From: CAZNSX01 sp964575845
GTDB lineage: Bacteria > UBA8248 > CAZNSX01
Length of the DNA stretch: 64,000 bases
Assembly: GCA_964575845.1 (NCBI GenBank)
Contig: CAZNSX010000002.1
Location: 310,001-374,000 of the forward strand
Reading direction: 5' to 3'
The translations under genes were made by a program, and so were the position numbers. Under the pieces are notes generated by a model, which searched no databases, was not told the DNA's origin, and was given only the letters and a program-made list of their open reading frames with translations. Below, piece after piece: positions 23,330 to 32,128 of this stretch. Within the stretch, counting starts at the first letter, position 1, and the number at the start of each line of letters is the position of its first letter.

Positions 23330-25849
23330 ATGATGGCTATCATAGAGGAAAAAGAGAGCCCGAGGAAACGCCATCCCCACGTGAGGGAGGCCTTTGTGGA
23401 TGTGGCCTTGCCTCTTCCCCTGGGAAGCCCCCTCACCTACCGCGTACCGTCTCCTTTGAAGGGCCTCGCCAAGCCGGGTGTGCGGGTCCTCGTGCCGCTG
23501 GGCAGGAGGAAGCTCACGGGCTATGTGGTCAGCTCCCCGAGGCTCACCCCTCCCGAGGGGCTCCCCCTCTCTCAGATAAAACCCCTTGAGGAAATTCTTG
23601 AAGAGACCCCTGCACTGGATTCCCATCTCCTTTCCCTCACACGGTGGGCGGCTGACTATTATTGTGCCTCCTGGGGGGAAGTGATAAAGACGGCACTGCC
23701 CGGCCTCCCCGAGCGGAAAAGTGTCTTCCGGGTGGAGCTGACCCCGGAGGGGAGAGCTTCCCTGGACGAGGGGGAAGTCTCCCGAAGAAGAGAGGGCCGA
23801 AAGCTTCTTGAGCTATTGAATGCTCGTGGCCCCATGACCTTAGGCCAAATAAGGGTGCACCTTGGTCCCAGGGCTTCCGAGCTCTCAAGCCGCTTGGAAG
23901 CACGGGGGCTGATCCGGCGCTCCCTGGAGCTCCCGCCCCTTCCTCGGGAGGGCTCCCTTCTGTGGGCCGAGGCCTCGCGGCCGGCCACAGATGAGGAGCT
24001 TGAGGAGCTAACCCGCCGGGCTCCCGTCCAGGGCCGCCTTCTTGACCTCATAGGGGAGCGAGGGTCCCTTCCCGTGGCTTCGGCCGAGGCTGAGGTCAAG
24101 CGCGCGAGGCAGGCTCTTAATGGCCTCAGCCGTCGCGGCCTCGTGAGGTTAGTCAGGAGACCCCGGTCGACTTCGCGTGCCCTTGAGGAGGAGTCTCTAC
24201 CCGGCGAGGCCCCATTCCTTCACGAGCTCACCCCCGCCCAGGCCCGAGCCCTTAAGGCTATAAGAGAGGCCCTGAGGAGGAAATCCTTTAAGGTCTTCCT
24301 CCTCCACGGTGTCACGGGCAGCGGAAAGACGGAGATTTACCTTCAGGCCATTGCCGAGGTGCTCGGCCGGGGCGGCCAGGCCCTGGTTCTTGTTCCCGAG
24401 ATAGGTCTAACGCCACAGCTCCTTGGCCGCTTCAGAAGCCGCTTCGGCGATGTGCTGGCCAGGCTCCACAGCGGCCTGAGCCCCAGGGAGAGAGCTCATG
24501 AGTGGGAGCGCATAAGGCGCGGGGAGGCCTCCATAGTGGTTGGGGCACGCTCTGCTGTCTTCGCACCGCTGAAGAAGCTCTCCCTTGTGGTGGTGGATGA
24601 GGAGCACGATAGCTCCTACAAGCAGGAGGAATCCCCCCGCTACCACGGCCGGGATGTGGCCACGATGCGAGCCAAGCTGGCGGGCGCCGTGGCCCTCTTG
24701 GGTTCTGCGACCCCTTCGGCCGAGAGCTACCATAATTCCACCCTGGGGAAGTACCAGCTTTTGCGCCTTCCGGAGCGGGTGGGAGGCAGGCCTCTTCCCA
24801 AGGTGCGGATCGTTGACATGCGGGGCCGAGGGCGGGAAGCAGATGACTCACCCCTCATTTCCGAAGAGCTCCGGGGGGCTATGGGGGAGCGTCTTGAGCG
24901 CGGGGAGCAGACCCTCCTTTTTCTCAATCGCAGGGGATTCGCCTCCTTTATCCTCTGCAGGGACTGCGGGCGGGCGCTCTTCTGCCCCAGGTGTAGTGTG
25001 ACCCTAACCTTTCACCGCGAGGAGAGGCTTCTGCGCTGCCACTACTGCGAGCGTGCCCTCAAACCGCAGGACCTCTGCCCTCACTGCGGAAGCTTCCGCA
25101 TAGGGTATTTCGGCCTTGGAACGCAGAGGCTCGAGGAGGCGGTTCAAGCCGCTTTCCCCGGGGTTTCCCTCGGTCGCATGGACCGCGACACCACTCGCCG
25201 TCTCCACGCCCACAGCCAGATCCTGGGACGCCTCGGAAGAGGGGAGATCCAGGTCCTCATAGGGACCCAGATGATCGCCAAGGGGCATCACTTTCCAAGA
25301 GTAACCCTGGTGGGGGTCATAGCTTCCGACATAGCCCTTCACCTCCCAGATTTCCGAGCCCCCGAACGCACCTTCCAGCTTCTCACCCAGGTGGCGGGTA
25401 GAGCGGGCAGGGGTGAGCTTCCCGGCGAGGTCATCATTCAGGCTTACCGCAGCGACCACTATGCCCTGCGCTTCGCCCAGGCTCATGACTTCCGGGGCTT
25501 CATGCAGGAGGAGCTGGCTCAACGGGAGGCCCTGGGTTATCCCCCGTTTAAGCGCTTGGCACGCGTCAGGCTTGAGGGTCGAGATGACAGGAGGGTCAAG
25601 GAGAAAGCGCACTCGCTGGCACGGGCTATCGAGCCCGCCGTGGAGAAAGAGCCCGGAGCAGAACTATTGGGACCGGCCAGAGCCGCCGTCGAAAGGGTGA
25701 GGGATACTTACCGCTGGCAGCTTCTGCTCAAGGCGAAGGAGCCGCGAGCTCTCAAGCGGCTCCTGGGGGAGGCAAGGGCTCTTTTGGCGGCATCAAGGCG
25801 AGGAGGAATCCACCCGAGCTTTGACGTGGACCCCGTTAGCATTTATTAG
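23330..25849 (+). CDS. priA: Primosomal protein N' (replication restart helicase)
   Basis: An 839-residue 3'-to-5' helicase that reloads the replicative helicase at stalled forks. The N-terminal fork-binding domain (to about residue 110, VDVALPLPLGSPLTYRVP) and winged helix are followed by helicase motifs: Walker A GVTGSGKTE, DEEH in VVDEEHDSSYKQEE, and LGSATPS. Between the helicase lobes is the zinc-binding insert with eight cysteines (CRDCGRALFCPRC, CHYC, CPHC). The C-terminal domain is complete. Two adjacent ATGs (23330 and 23333) are possible starts. The next gene starts 19 bases later. Confidence 0.96.
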   Translation: MMAIIEEKESPRKRHPHVREAFVDVALPLPLGSPLTYRVPSPLKGLAKPGVRVLVPLGRRKLTGYVVSSPRLTPPEGLPLSQIKPLEEILEETPALDSHLLSLTRWAADYYCASWGEVIKTALPGLPERKSVFRVELTPEGRASLDEGEVSRRREGRKLLELLNARGPMTLGQIRVHLGPRASELSSRLEARGLIRRSLELPPLPREGSLLWAEASRPATDEELEELTRRAPVQGRLLDLIGERGSLPVASAEAEVKRARQALNGLSRRGLVRLVRRPRSTSRALEEESLPGEAPFLHELTPAQARALKAIREALRRKSFKVFLLHGVTGSGKTEIYLQAIAEVLGRGGQALVLVPEIGLTPQLLGRFRSRFGDVLARLHSGLSPRERAHEWERIRRGEASIVVGARSAVFAPLKKLSLVVVDEEHDSSYKQEESPRYHGRDVATMRAKLAGAVALLGSATPSAESYHNSTLGKYQLLRLPERVGGRPLPKVRIVDMRGRGREADDSPLISEELRGAMGERLERGEQTLLFLNRRGFASFILCRDCGRALFCPRCSVTLTFHREERLLRCHYCERALKPQDLCPHCGSFRIGYFGLGTQRLEEAVQAAFPGVSLGRMDRDTTRRLHAHSQILGRLGRGEIQVLIGTQMIAKGHHFPRVTLVGVIASDIALHLPDFRAPERTFQLLTQVAGRAGRGELPGEVIIQAYRSDHYALRFAQAHDFRGFMQEELAQREALGYPPFKRLARVRLEGRDDRRVKEKAHSLARAIEPAVEKEPGAELLGPARAAVERVRDTYRWQLLLKAKEPRALKRLLGEARALLAASRRGGIHPSFDVDPVSIY

Positions 25850-25868
25850 TTAGGATTCAGGAGGAAGA

Positions 25869-26339
25869 GTGGGCACAGTTCTTGGAGGAGAAGCAGAGAA
25901 GAGGGGCGAGCCCCGCCGGGTTGTCCTTGACACCAATATCCTCATCGCGAGCTTCTTTTCTGGCTCCTCCAGGCGGGTAGTGGGCCTTTGGCTCAGAGGG
26001 GAGCTCACCCTTTGCCTTTCGCCCGCCATCCGCCGGGAGTACGACTCTGTGTTGGCGCATTTCGCCTTTAAGGGTGAGCAAGTGGCCGCCATCCGGAAGG
26101 GTCTGGAAGGGGGGGCGCCGGTGCTCCTCGTGGACCCGAGGGAGCGCGTGGAGGCGGTGGCCGGGGACCCAAGCGACGACAAGTTCATAGAATGCGCCCT
26201 GGAGGCCGGAGCCTCATCCCTCATCTCTTCCGACCAGGCGCTCCTCAATGTGGGCTCCTACGAGGGGGTGAGAATTGTCTCGGCTCATACCTTCCTCACC
26301 GCCCTTGGTATTGGAGGAGCAGAAAACGCTTCAAAATAG
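25869..26339 (+). CDS. PIN-domain putative ribonuclease (COG1569-like)
   Basis: A 156-residue PIN-domain protein of the class annotated as putative toxin component. Acidic metal-binding residues are visible in VVLDTNILIASF (D near residue 20), the second acidic site REYDSV, and DPSDDKFIECALEAGA with SSDQALL near the C-terminus. GTG 25869 has AGGAGGAAG upstream. It follows priA by 19 bases and no small antitoxin gene is found on either side, so it looks like an orphan and may be a housekeeping nuclease rather than a toxin-antitoxin member. It converges on the QueG-like gene. Confidence 0.8.
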   Translation: MGTVLGGEAEKRGEPRRVVLDTNILIASFFSGSSRRVVGLWLRGELTLCLSPAIRREYDSVLAHFAFKGEQVAAIRKGLEGGAPVLLVDPRERVEAVAGDPSDDKFIECALEAGASSLISSDQALLNVGSYEGVRIVSAHTFLTALGIGGAENASK

Positions 26340-26361
26340 GGGGCTGGCAGCGAAATCTCCT

Positions 26362-27318
26362 TTAACGATAGATGCTTAGGTCCAGTGAAGAGCTCAGGGT
26401 TTCTGCCGGAGCTTCTGCCTCGCAGGGCACCTCCACCTGGCAGATGCCGCACCCCATGGCCTTCACCCGGTAAATATCCTTGAAGTTGTTGAAGATGACT
26501 TCCTGCAGCCATATCCTGCAGGCGGGCTTACTGTGGCCCCTCTCATCAAAGGCCTTGGCCGGGCAGCGCTTCTCGCACTTCCGACACTCTATCCCCCGAA
26601 AATGAAGGCACCACTCAGTGTGGCTTTTATAAGGCCTGGGAGTAGCCCTGAGGGCCAGATTTGTCACAACGCTCCCGACCCGGTGGGCCTTGCCCCTGGG
26701 AGTGATCAGCCCATCGCAGTAGCCGAAAGTACCAAGCCCGGCCACATGAGCCGCATGGCGCTCCGACCAAGTAGAAGCTAAGCCCGCCCTCTCACCATCA
26801 ACCCGCCTGTAGTAAGGGCTCTTCATGGGAGCGATGGCCGCGAGCCCCGCCCCCTGCAGCAGGCCCACCACGTGCTCTCGAAGCTTATCGTTCAGGATCT
26901 CGCCGAAGTTTCTCTGGTGAGCCCACTTCCTGGCGGGAAATTTCTTCACGCGGCTATTAGCCTTTCTCACCCCTTGCGCTACCGGGAGGACCCAGCTGAT
27001 CACGCTCACGGATTCAAGGTCAGCGCCCTTTTCCTCCGGGCAGAGACCATCTTCCATGGCCTTTTTCAAGAGCTCCTCGGGCGTTATATGAAAAGGCCCG
27101 ATTACGGCCTTGAGCTCCTCAAAAAGAGGGTCCCTTCCCCCGGCAAAGGCCACAAGGGGCTCCTCATAGATGGGCTCACCGTCGATAAGCTGGAGGTGGT
27201 TATCCGGGCTCGCGAGGATAAATTCGCGGATGGCCCGCTTGAGGTAGGGCTCCGCATCACCCGTGCCCCAGGGAGCTTCCGCTCTCCTCGCTGAATTTTC
27301 CATCCCCTTTTCTTTCAT
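26362..27318 (-). CDS. QueG-like 4Fe-4S protein (epoxyqueuosine reductase homologue)
   Basis: A 318-residue cytoplasmic protein related to epoxyqueuosine reductase and the iron-sulfur half of reductive dehalogenases. AGLGTFGYCDGLIT and GKAHRVGSVV match the family core. Cysteines ECRKCEKRCP plus a distant Cys, and CGICQVEVPC, supply two [4Fe-4S] clusters. It lacks the tRNA-binding HEAT repeats of true QueG, so tRNA modification is doubtful. Start ATG 27318 is chosen because AAGGAAG lies upstream; a start at 27360 has no ribosome site. A clear sigma-70 promoter is at 27399-27427. The function is unassigned. Confidence 0.72.
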   Translation of the reverse strand: MKEKGMENSARRAEAPWGTGDAEPYLKRAIREFILASPDNHLQLIDGEPIYEEPLVAFAGGRDPLFEELKAVIGPFHITPEELLKKAMEDGLCPEEKGADLESVSVISWVLPVAQGVRKANSRVKKFPARKWAHQRNFGEILNDKLREHVVGLLQGAGLAAIAPMKSPYYRRVDGERAGLASTWSERHAAHVAGLGTFGYCDGLITPRGKAHRVGSVVTNLALRATPRPYKSHTEWCLHFRGIECRKCEKRCPAKAFDERGHSKPACRIWLQEVIFNNFKDIYRVKAMGCGICQVEVPCEAEAPAETLSSSLDLSIYR

Positions 27319-27398
27319 TTCCTCTCTTCCTTTTGAAGGCCCGAAAGAAATGAGCCCCATCCGGGGACTCGCTGAATTTCACGTAAGCAATTCTTAAT

Positions 27399-27427
27399 AT
27401 TATAGCTTAGGAAGAATTCGCAAGCAA
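27399..27427 (-). promoter_or_regulatory. Sigma-70 promoter for QueG-like gene
   Basis: On the minus strand TTGCTT (27422-27427), a 17-base spacer and a perfect TATAAT (27399-27404). It points away from the second liv operon, so 27319-27756 is a divergent regulatory region and holds no gene. Confidence 0.7.
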
Positions 27428-27491
27428 CCCAGGCTATTTGCATGCTTCCTTGACGGCACCCGGGAAACCCCCTGGCTGGCCCAAAAAAAGC

Positions 27492-27519
27492 TTGACAAGG
27501 CTTTGCGATAAATTAAATA
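27492..27519 (+). promoter_or_regulatory. Candidate promoter of second liv operon
   Basis: TTGACA (27492-27497), 16-base spacer, TAAATA (27514-27519); the hexamers resemble those of the first liv operon. The -10 is weak and the spacer one base short. Just upstream, TGGCCCAAAAAAAGCT (27477-27492) keeps GG and GC ten bases apart and could alternatively be a poor sigma-54 element. An unusually A+T-rich leader (27510-27600) follows, about 235 bases long in total, before the receptor gene. Confidence 0.5.
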
Positions 27520-27756
27520 GTATGGTTTACTAAAATGAAAATATTAATAAATTGTAATGATAATTATTTTCTATTTGTCCCATAATCCTTTGCGGTTTCA
27601 TCGCTGAATCTTCCTCTTTGAATCCTCATCCACGTGCCCACAGCAGGATATGGGGCGGCCCGTAAGGGCGGGTTTTGTGCGATTCATCTTTGCCCAGCGA
27701 GGGAAATTACCCAAAGCTCCACGTTTCATAAACCTTTCTTTAGGAGGAGGTGCCCT

Positions 27757-29034
27757 ATGGTAAGGAAGCGCAGGAAAGAAGGCATTAGCAGGCGGTCATT
27801 CCTCAAGGCCATGGGCATTGGAGGAGGAGGGATCGCCGCCGGAGGGTTCAGCATCCACTACACAACCCAGGCGGCCGTCGCTCAAAAGAAACCAATTGTG
27901 GTGGGCCAGTGCGTAGACTTCACCGGCCCCTACGGCACGGAGGCTAAGAGCCAGTTCCAGTCAGTCGAGCTCCTCTTGAGCGAATATAAGAACCTGGCCG
28001 GCCGTCCCATCAAGCATGTTACCCGCGACACCAAGCTGAAACCGGGCGAGGGGGCCCGCCGGGCCAAGGAGCTCATCGAGAAGGAGGGGGCGGACTGGCT
28101 GACAGGGGCAATCTCAGGGGCGGTCTCACTCGCCATCAACGAGCAGGCAAAGCTTTACAAGAAGATCTACCTCGCCCCCTGCCAGACGAACGAGATAACC
28201 CAGGCCGTGCTTCTGGGGAGGGAGGGACCCTTCCACAAATACATGTTCCACGAGGCCATCACCCCTCACATGACGGCTCAGGGCGTGGGAAGGTGGGCCT
28301 ATACTCACCTGGGCAAGCGGGTGGCTTTCATGACTGCGGACTACGTCTGGGCCAACGGTATGAGGGACTCCCTGATGGAGGTGGCCAAGGAGATGGGGAT
28401 GACCGACCTCGGCAGCATCCCCTTCCCGCTGGGAACGCGGGACTACTCGGGCTACTTCCCCAAGGTCGAGGCCCTGAAGCCCGACATCCTCTGGATTATC
28501 AACTTCGGCAAGGACCAGGTGAACTCCACCAAGCAGTTCGAGTCATTCGGGCTCAAGAGGAAGATGAACCTAGTCATTCCGGTGACCGAAACCACCATCG
28601 CCAAGGAGGCTGGCTCCAAGGCCTTCCACGGTGTCTACTGCGGCTCCCATTTCTACTGGGAGCAGGAGCAGGACTTCATCTCGGCCAGAAAATACGTGAG
28701 GGCCTTCACCGCGAAGTATGGCTATCCGCCCACTGGATACGCCGCCTACATCTACAGCGGAAACAAGGAGATCTGCGAGGCCATCCAGAGGGTCGGAAAG
28801 TTTGACCCGGACGCCATCGTTTCCGAGCTTGAGGGCCATGTTTACGATTGGAACCGCGGGCCCCAATATTGGCGGAAGTGCGACCACCAGTCCGTACAGG
28901 ACATATACGTCATCCGCGGGAAAGACCCAGATAAGATCAAGAACCCGCCCTGGGAGCAGTTCGAGATCGTGGGCAAGACCCCGGGCGGAGAGAATATCTT
29001 AAGGTCCTGCGAGCGTATCGGGCATAAGGCCTGA
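27757..29034 (+). CDS. Tat-exported branched-chain amino acid-type binding protein (system 2)
   Basis: A 425-residue periplasmic receptor exported in folded form: ISRRSFLKAMG near residue 11 is a twin-arginine signal and is followed by a glycine-rich hydrophobic stretch. The mature type-1 binding fold begins PIVVGQCVDFTGPYG. ATG 27757 has AGGAGGAGG six bases upstream; an upstream open stretch from 27634 lacks family similarity. It heads a K-H-M unit whose ATPase genes are on the opposite strand (31415-32865). Family members of this type bind amides, urea or aromatic acids as often as amino acids. Tat export suggests folding or a cofactor before export. Confidence 0.88.
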   Translation: MVRKRRKEGISRRSFLKAMGIGGGGIAAGGFSIHYTTQAAVAQKKPIVVGQCVDFTGPYGTEAKSQFQSVELLLSEYKNLAGRPIKHVTRDTKLKPGEGARRAKELIEKEGADWLTGAISGAVSLAINEQAKLYKKIYLAPCQTNEITQAVLLGREGPFHKYMFHEAITPHMTAQGVGRWAYTHLGKRVAFMTADYVWANGMRDSLMEVAKEMGMTDLGSIPFPLGTRDYSGYFPKVEALKPDILWIINFGKDQVNSTKQFESFGLKRKMNLVIPVTETTIAKEAGSKAFHGVYCGSHFYWEQEQDFISARKYVRAFTAKYGYPPTGYAAYIYSGNKEICEAIQRVGKFDPDAIVSELEGHVYDWNRGPQYWRKCDHQSVQDIYVIRGKDPDKIKNPPWEQFEIVGKTPGGENILRSCERIGHKA

Positions 29035-29070
29035 TAGAGGGCCGAGGGGCCGGCATCTCCCCTATTAGGG

Positions 29071-29106
29071 CTGGAGGCAAAACCCCTTCCGGGGTTTTGC
29101 CTCCAG
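29071..29106 (+). terminator. Perfect 16-bp intercistronic hairpin between receptor and livH
   Basis: CTGGAGGCAAAACCCC (29071-29086) pairs without mismatch to 29091-29106 around a TTCC loop. No run of T follows directly (TATTTT comes about eight bases later). It is likely a partial terminator or 3' stabiliser that raises receptor over permease. Confidence 0.65.
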
Positions 29107-29204
29107 GCATGCTTATTTTCCCAAATTGTCCGTATTCGCGTAGAAGAGTCGGGGAGAGCCTGCGCCGAAGCCTTTCGATGCGGCCCTGAGCTGAGGGGAC
29201 ACTG

Positions 29205-30092
29205 ATGTTCCTAGGAATCTACTACTCCACCTGGGCGGCCCAGATCTTCACCGGCCTGGTATACGGCATGATCTTCATCCTGCTGGCCATGGGGCTTTCC
29301 CTCATCTTCGGCATGCTCACCGTGGTCAACTTCGCCCACGGGGCCTTCTACATGGTGGGAGCCTACATGGGGCTTGTGGCGGTCATGTCGGTTGGCAGCT
29401 TCTGGGGGGGCCTCATCCTGGCGCCACTTGTGACCGGCGCGTTCGGGATGCTCTGCGAACGCACCGTCGTGAGACGCCTTTACGGCCTCGACATAAACTA
29501 TCCCCTCCTCCTCACCTTCGGGCTCTCCTTCGTCATGATCGAGGGCATCAGGATAATTTTCGGCACCACCGGCTTCTCATTCGATACGCCCGAGCTTCTG
29601 GCCTTCTCCGTGAACCTCGGATTCATGTACTTCCCCGCTTACCGAATCTTCGTGATAGTTGTCACCCTGGGCCTCATCGTGGGCCTGGTGCTTTTTCTCG
29701 AGAAGACGAACCTGGGGATGATAATCCGGGCGGGCACCAGGGATGCCACGATGGTGCGGGTCCTTGGGATCGATATCTCCAAGATATGGCTTCTCGTCTT
29801 CGGCATGGGCACGGGCCTGGCGGGGATGGCGGGCGTGCTGGCAGCGCCCATGCTGGGGGTCCACCCCGACATGGGTGTGGAGCCACTTGTCGAGTGTTTC
29901 GTGGTTACCGTTGTGGGAGGGATGGGGAGCCTGAGGGGCGCCGTCCTGGCCGGGCTTCTCATCGGCCAGGTTTACATAATGACGAGCCTTCTCTACCCCA
30001 AGGGGTCCCAGGTCATGATCTTTGTGGCCATGGCCGTCGTGCTTCTGCTCAGGCCCAGCGGGCTTTTGGGAGAGGCGGGGCTTCTGGAGTGA
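29205..30092 (+). CDS. livH: Branched-chain amino acid-type ABC permease LivH (system 2)
   Basis: A 295-residue membrane permease with about eight helices. LSLIFGMLTVVNFAHGAFYMVGAYMG near the N-terminus and VVGGMGSLRGAVLAGLLIG near the C-terminus are LivH hallmarks. GAGGGG lies about seven bases before ATG 29205. It follows the receptor gene after 170 bases containing a strong hairpin, and precedes livM by 28 bases. It clearly differs from the system 1 LivH, so the two operons are not a recent duplication. Confidence 0.92.
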   Translation: MFLGIYYSTWAAQIFTGLVYGMIFILLAMGLSLIFGMLTVVNFAHGAFYMVGAYMGLVAVMSVGSFWGGLILAPLVTGAFGMLCERTVVRRLYGLDINYPLLLTFGLSFVMIEGIRIIFGTTGFSFDTPELLAFSVNLGFMYFPAYRIFVIVVTLGLIVGLVLFLEKTNLGMIIRAGTRDATMVRVLGIDISKIWLLVFGMGTGLAGMAGVLAAPMLGVHPDMGVEPLVECFVVTVVGGMGSLRGAVLAGLLIGQVYIMTSLLYPKGSQVMIFVAMAVVLLLRPSGLLGEAGLLE

Positions 30093-30120
30093 GACTAGAG
30101 CATAGGGGAAGACCTCCACG

Positions 30121-31197
30121 ATGAGCACTGCCGCCAGCGCCAAAGGGTTCAACCAGGGAGAACTTCCGGCTTACCTCAGGGTTGTCGGGTGGGGCCAGAG
30201 GCATCCCATTCTGCCCATAATCGTAGTCTTTGCTTTTTTCCCTCTCGTCTTTCCCTACGTGGGGACCGCGACGCAGATCCTCATCTTCGGCCTCTTCGCA
30301 ATGGGCTACAACATACTTCTCGGCTACACGGGCCTCCTCTCCTTCGGCCATGCGGCCTATTTCGGGCTCGGAGCCTATGGGGCGGGCATTCTCCTGGTGA
30401 ATGCGGAGACCTCCGTTTTCCTGGCACTGCTCTCCGGTTGTGTGACGGCGGTGCTGGGGGCAGCCTTCGTGGGCTTTTTCGCACTGAGGCGCAGGGGCAT
30501 CTACTTCGCCCTGCTCACACTCGCCTTCGCTCAGGCCTCCTACTTCATTTTCGGCTTTGTGATAGACGGCATAACCGGAGGGGACAACGGCCTCACCGGA
30601 GTGCCCCGCCCCGAGCCCTCGTTTTTCGGGCTTTTCAAGATCCCCATCGAGAATCCTTACTACTTCTATTACTTCTGCCTCTTTTTCACGGCCCTGGCAC
30701 TTGTGATGATAAAACGAATCCTGGATTCCCCCTTCGGCGCGGTACTCCAGGCGATCCGCGAGAACGACAGCAGGGCCACGGCCTGCGGCTACAACACGGA
30801 CCGGGTCAAATACATGTCCTTCATAATCTCGGGCTTCTTCTGCGGGCTGGCCGGAGCGCTGCAGGCCCTCTTCATACACTTCGTGGACCTGGAGTACCTC
30901 TACTGGGTCACATCCGGTAACGTGGTCATGATGACGCTGCTGGGCGGCATGGGCACCTTCTTCGGGCCCTTCATAGGAGCTACCGTGCTCTTCATGCTGG
31001 AGGAGTTCATAAGCAACATAACCGAGAGCTGGATGCTCTTCGTGGGAGGAATAGTGATATTCTGCGTGGTGGTCATGCCCGCAGGGCTCTGGGGAACCTT
31101 AATGAAGTCCGCCCTCTTCACGAGAAGGGCGCTGGCTGAGGAGGGGGGCGCGCTGGCCGTTCAGAAGGTCAAATCTGCCCTTGATTTATTCAAATGA
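30121..31197 (+). CDS. livM: Branched-chain amino acid-type ABC permease LivM (system 2)
   Basis: A 358-residue membrane permease. Family segments LLGYTGLLSFGHAAYFGLGAYG, GDNGLTGVPRPEP and RENDSRATACGYN are present. It is about 40 residues longer than the system 1 protein because of an N-terminal extension of about 30 residues and a charged C-terminal tail. It is the last gene of the plus-strand part of system 2 and is followed by a bidirectional terminator. Confidence 0.92.
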   Translation: MSTAASAKGFNQGELPAYLRVVGWGQRHPILPIIVVFAFFPLVFPYVGTATQILIFGLFAMGYNILLGYTGLLSFGHAAYFGLGAYGAGILLVNAETSVFLALLSGCVTAVLGAAFVGFFALRRRGIYFALLTLAFAQASYFIFGFVIDGITGGDNGLTGVPRPEPSFFGLFKIPIENPYYFYYFCLFFTALALVMIKRILDSPFGAVLQAIRENDSRATACGYNTDRVKYMSFIISGFFCGLAGALQALFIHFVDLEYLYWVTSGNVVMMTLLGGMGTFFGPFIGATVLFMLEEFISNITESWMLFVGGIVIFCVVVMPAGLWGTLMKSALFTRRALAEEGGALAVQKVKSALDLFK

Positions 31198-31238
31198 GCC
31201 TCAGGAGAGGCTCCGCCCGGAGAAGGCCAGGCCGTAAG

Positions 31239-31275
31239 AAAAAGGGGAGGAAGCCCGATGGTCCTCCCCCTTTTT
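31239..31275. terminator. Bidirectional terminator between livM and convergent livF
   Basis: AAAAAGGGGAGGA (31239-31251) pairs with TCCTCCCCCTTTTT (31262-31275) with one bulged C, giving a G+C-rich stem bordered by T-runs on both strands. It separates the convergent K-H-M and G-F halves of transporter system 2. The remaining bases to 31414 show no gene. Confidence 0.85.
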
Positions 31276-31414
31276 CTTCTAAAGCCCTTCCCTTACTGCT
31301 GTCCTACCGCTAAAAAGGCGGGGCCATCTCGGGCCTGGCGGCTTGATGCGGCGAGGGGAGAAGCGAACTATTCGGTGGGCTAAAGCCTCTCGGGGCCTTG
31401 CTCGAGCCTGGGCC

Positions 31415-32128
31415 CTAGCTCACGCCCAGGAACCTGTGAAGCATTTCGCGGTTGCCCTTGATCTCCTCCGCTGTTCCCTCATAATGGATGCGCCCCTCAT
31501 CGATTATGTAGGCGCGGCCTGAGATGTCCAGTGCCACCTCCACGTTTTGCTCCACCAGAAGAATGGTGACGCCGTCCTTGTTCATCGCGGTGAAGATCTC
31601 GGCCAGGAGCATGACGATGGTGGGCATCAGGCCCTCGGTCGGCTCGTCTATGAGCATCAGGGAGGGCTCGGAGACAAACCCCCGGGCTACGGCCAGCATC
31701 TGCTGCTCGCCGCCGCTGAGGCTCCTCCCCACCTGCCTTTCCCGCTCCTTGAGGCGCGGGAAATAATTGTAGACCCGGTCCAGGATCTGCGAGTCCTTCT
31801 CGGGGTTCTTTTTCTGAAGCATGCCGAGCTTGAGATTCTCATAAACCGTGAGATTGGGGATCACGCGCCGGTCTTCGGGCACGAAGGAGATCCCCTTTTG
31901 GGCGATGAGGTGGGTGGGCTGGTCGTGGATGGGCTCGCCCCTGAAACTGATGATACCCTGCCGTGGCGGGTTGAGGCCGATGATGCTCCGAAGGGTCGTC
32001 GTCTTGCCCGCCCCATTCCGACCGATCAGGGTCACGATTTCCCCTTCCTCCACCCGGAGGCTCACCCCCTGAAGGATGTGGCTCCTGCCGTAGTAGGTGT
32101 GAATATCGGATAGCTCGAGGAGCATCAT
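31415..32128 (-). CDS. livF: ABC transporter ATP-binding protein LivF (system 2)
   Basis: A 237-residue ATPase with Walker A GRNGAGKTT, Q-loop region GISFVPEDRRVIPNLTVYENL, ABC signature LSGGEQQMLAVARG and Walker B LMLIDEPTEGL. Its start overlaps the livG stop by four bases (ATGA), so the two are translationally coupled. It is transcribed towards the livKHM half of the same system. Having the ATPase pair on the opposite strand from the permeases is unusual but both halves are complete. Confidence 0.92.
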   Translation of the reverse strand: MMLLELSDIHTYYGRSHILQGVSLRVEEGEIVTLIGRNGAGKTTTLRSIIGLNPPRQGIISFRGEPIHDQPTHLIAQKGISFVPEDRRVIPNLTVYENLKLGMLQKKNPEKDSQILDRVYNYFPRLKERERQVGRSLSGGEQQMLAVARGFVSEPSLMLIDEPTEGLMPTIVMLLAEIFTAMNKDGVTILLVEQNVEVALDISGRAYIIDEGRIHYEGTAEEIKGNREMLHRFLGVS

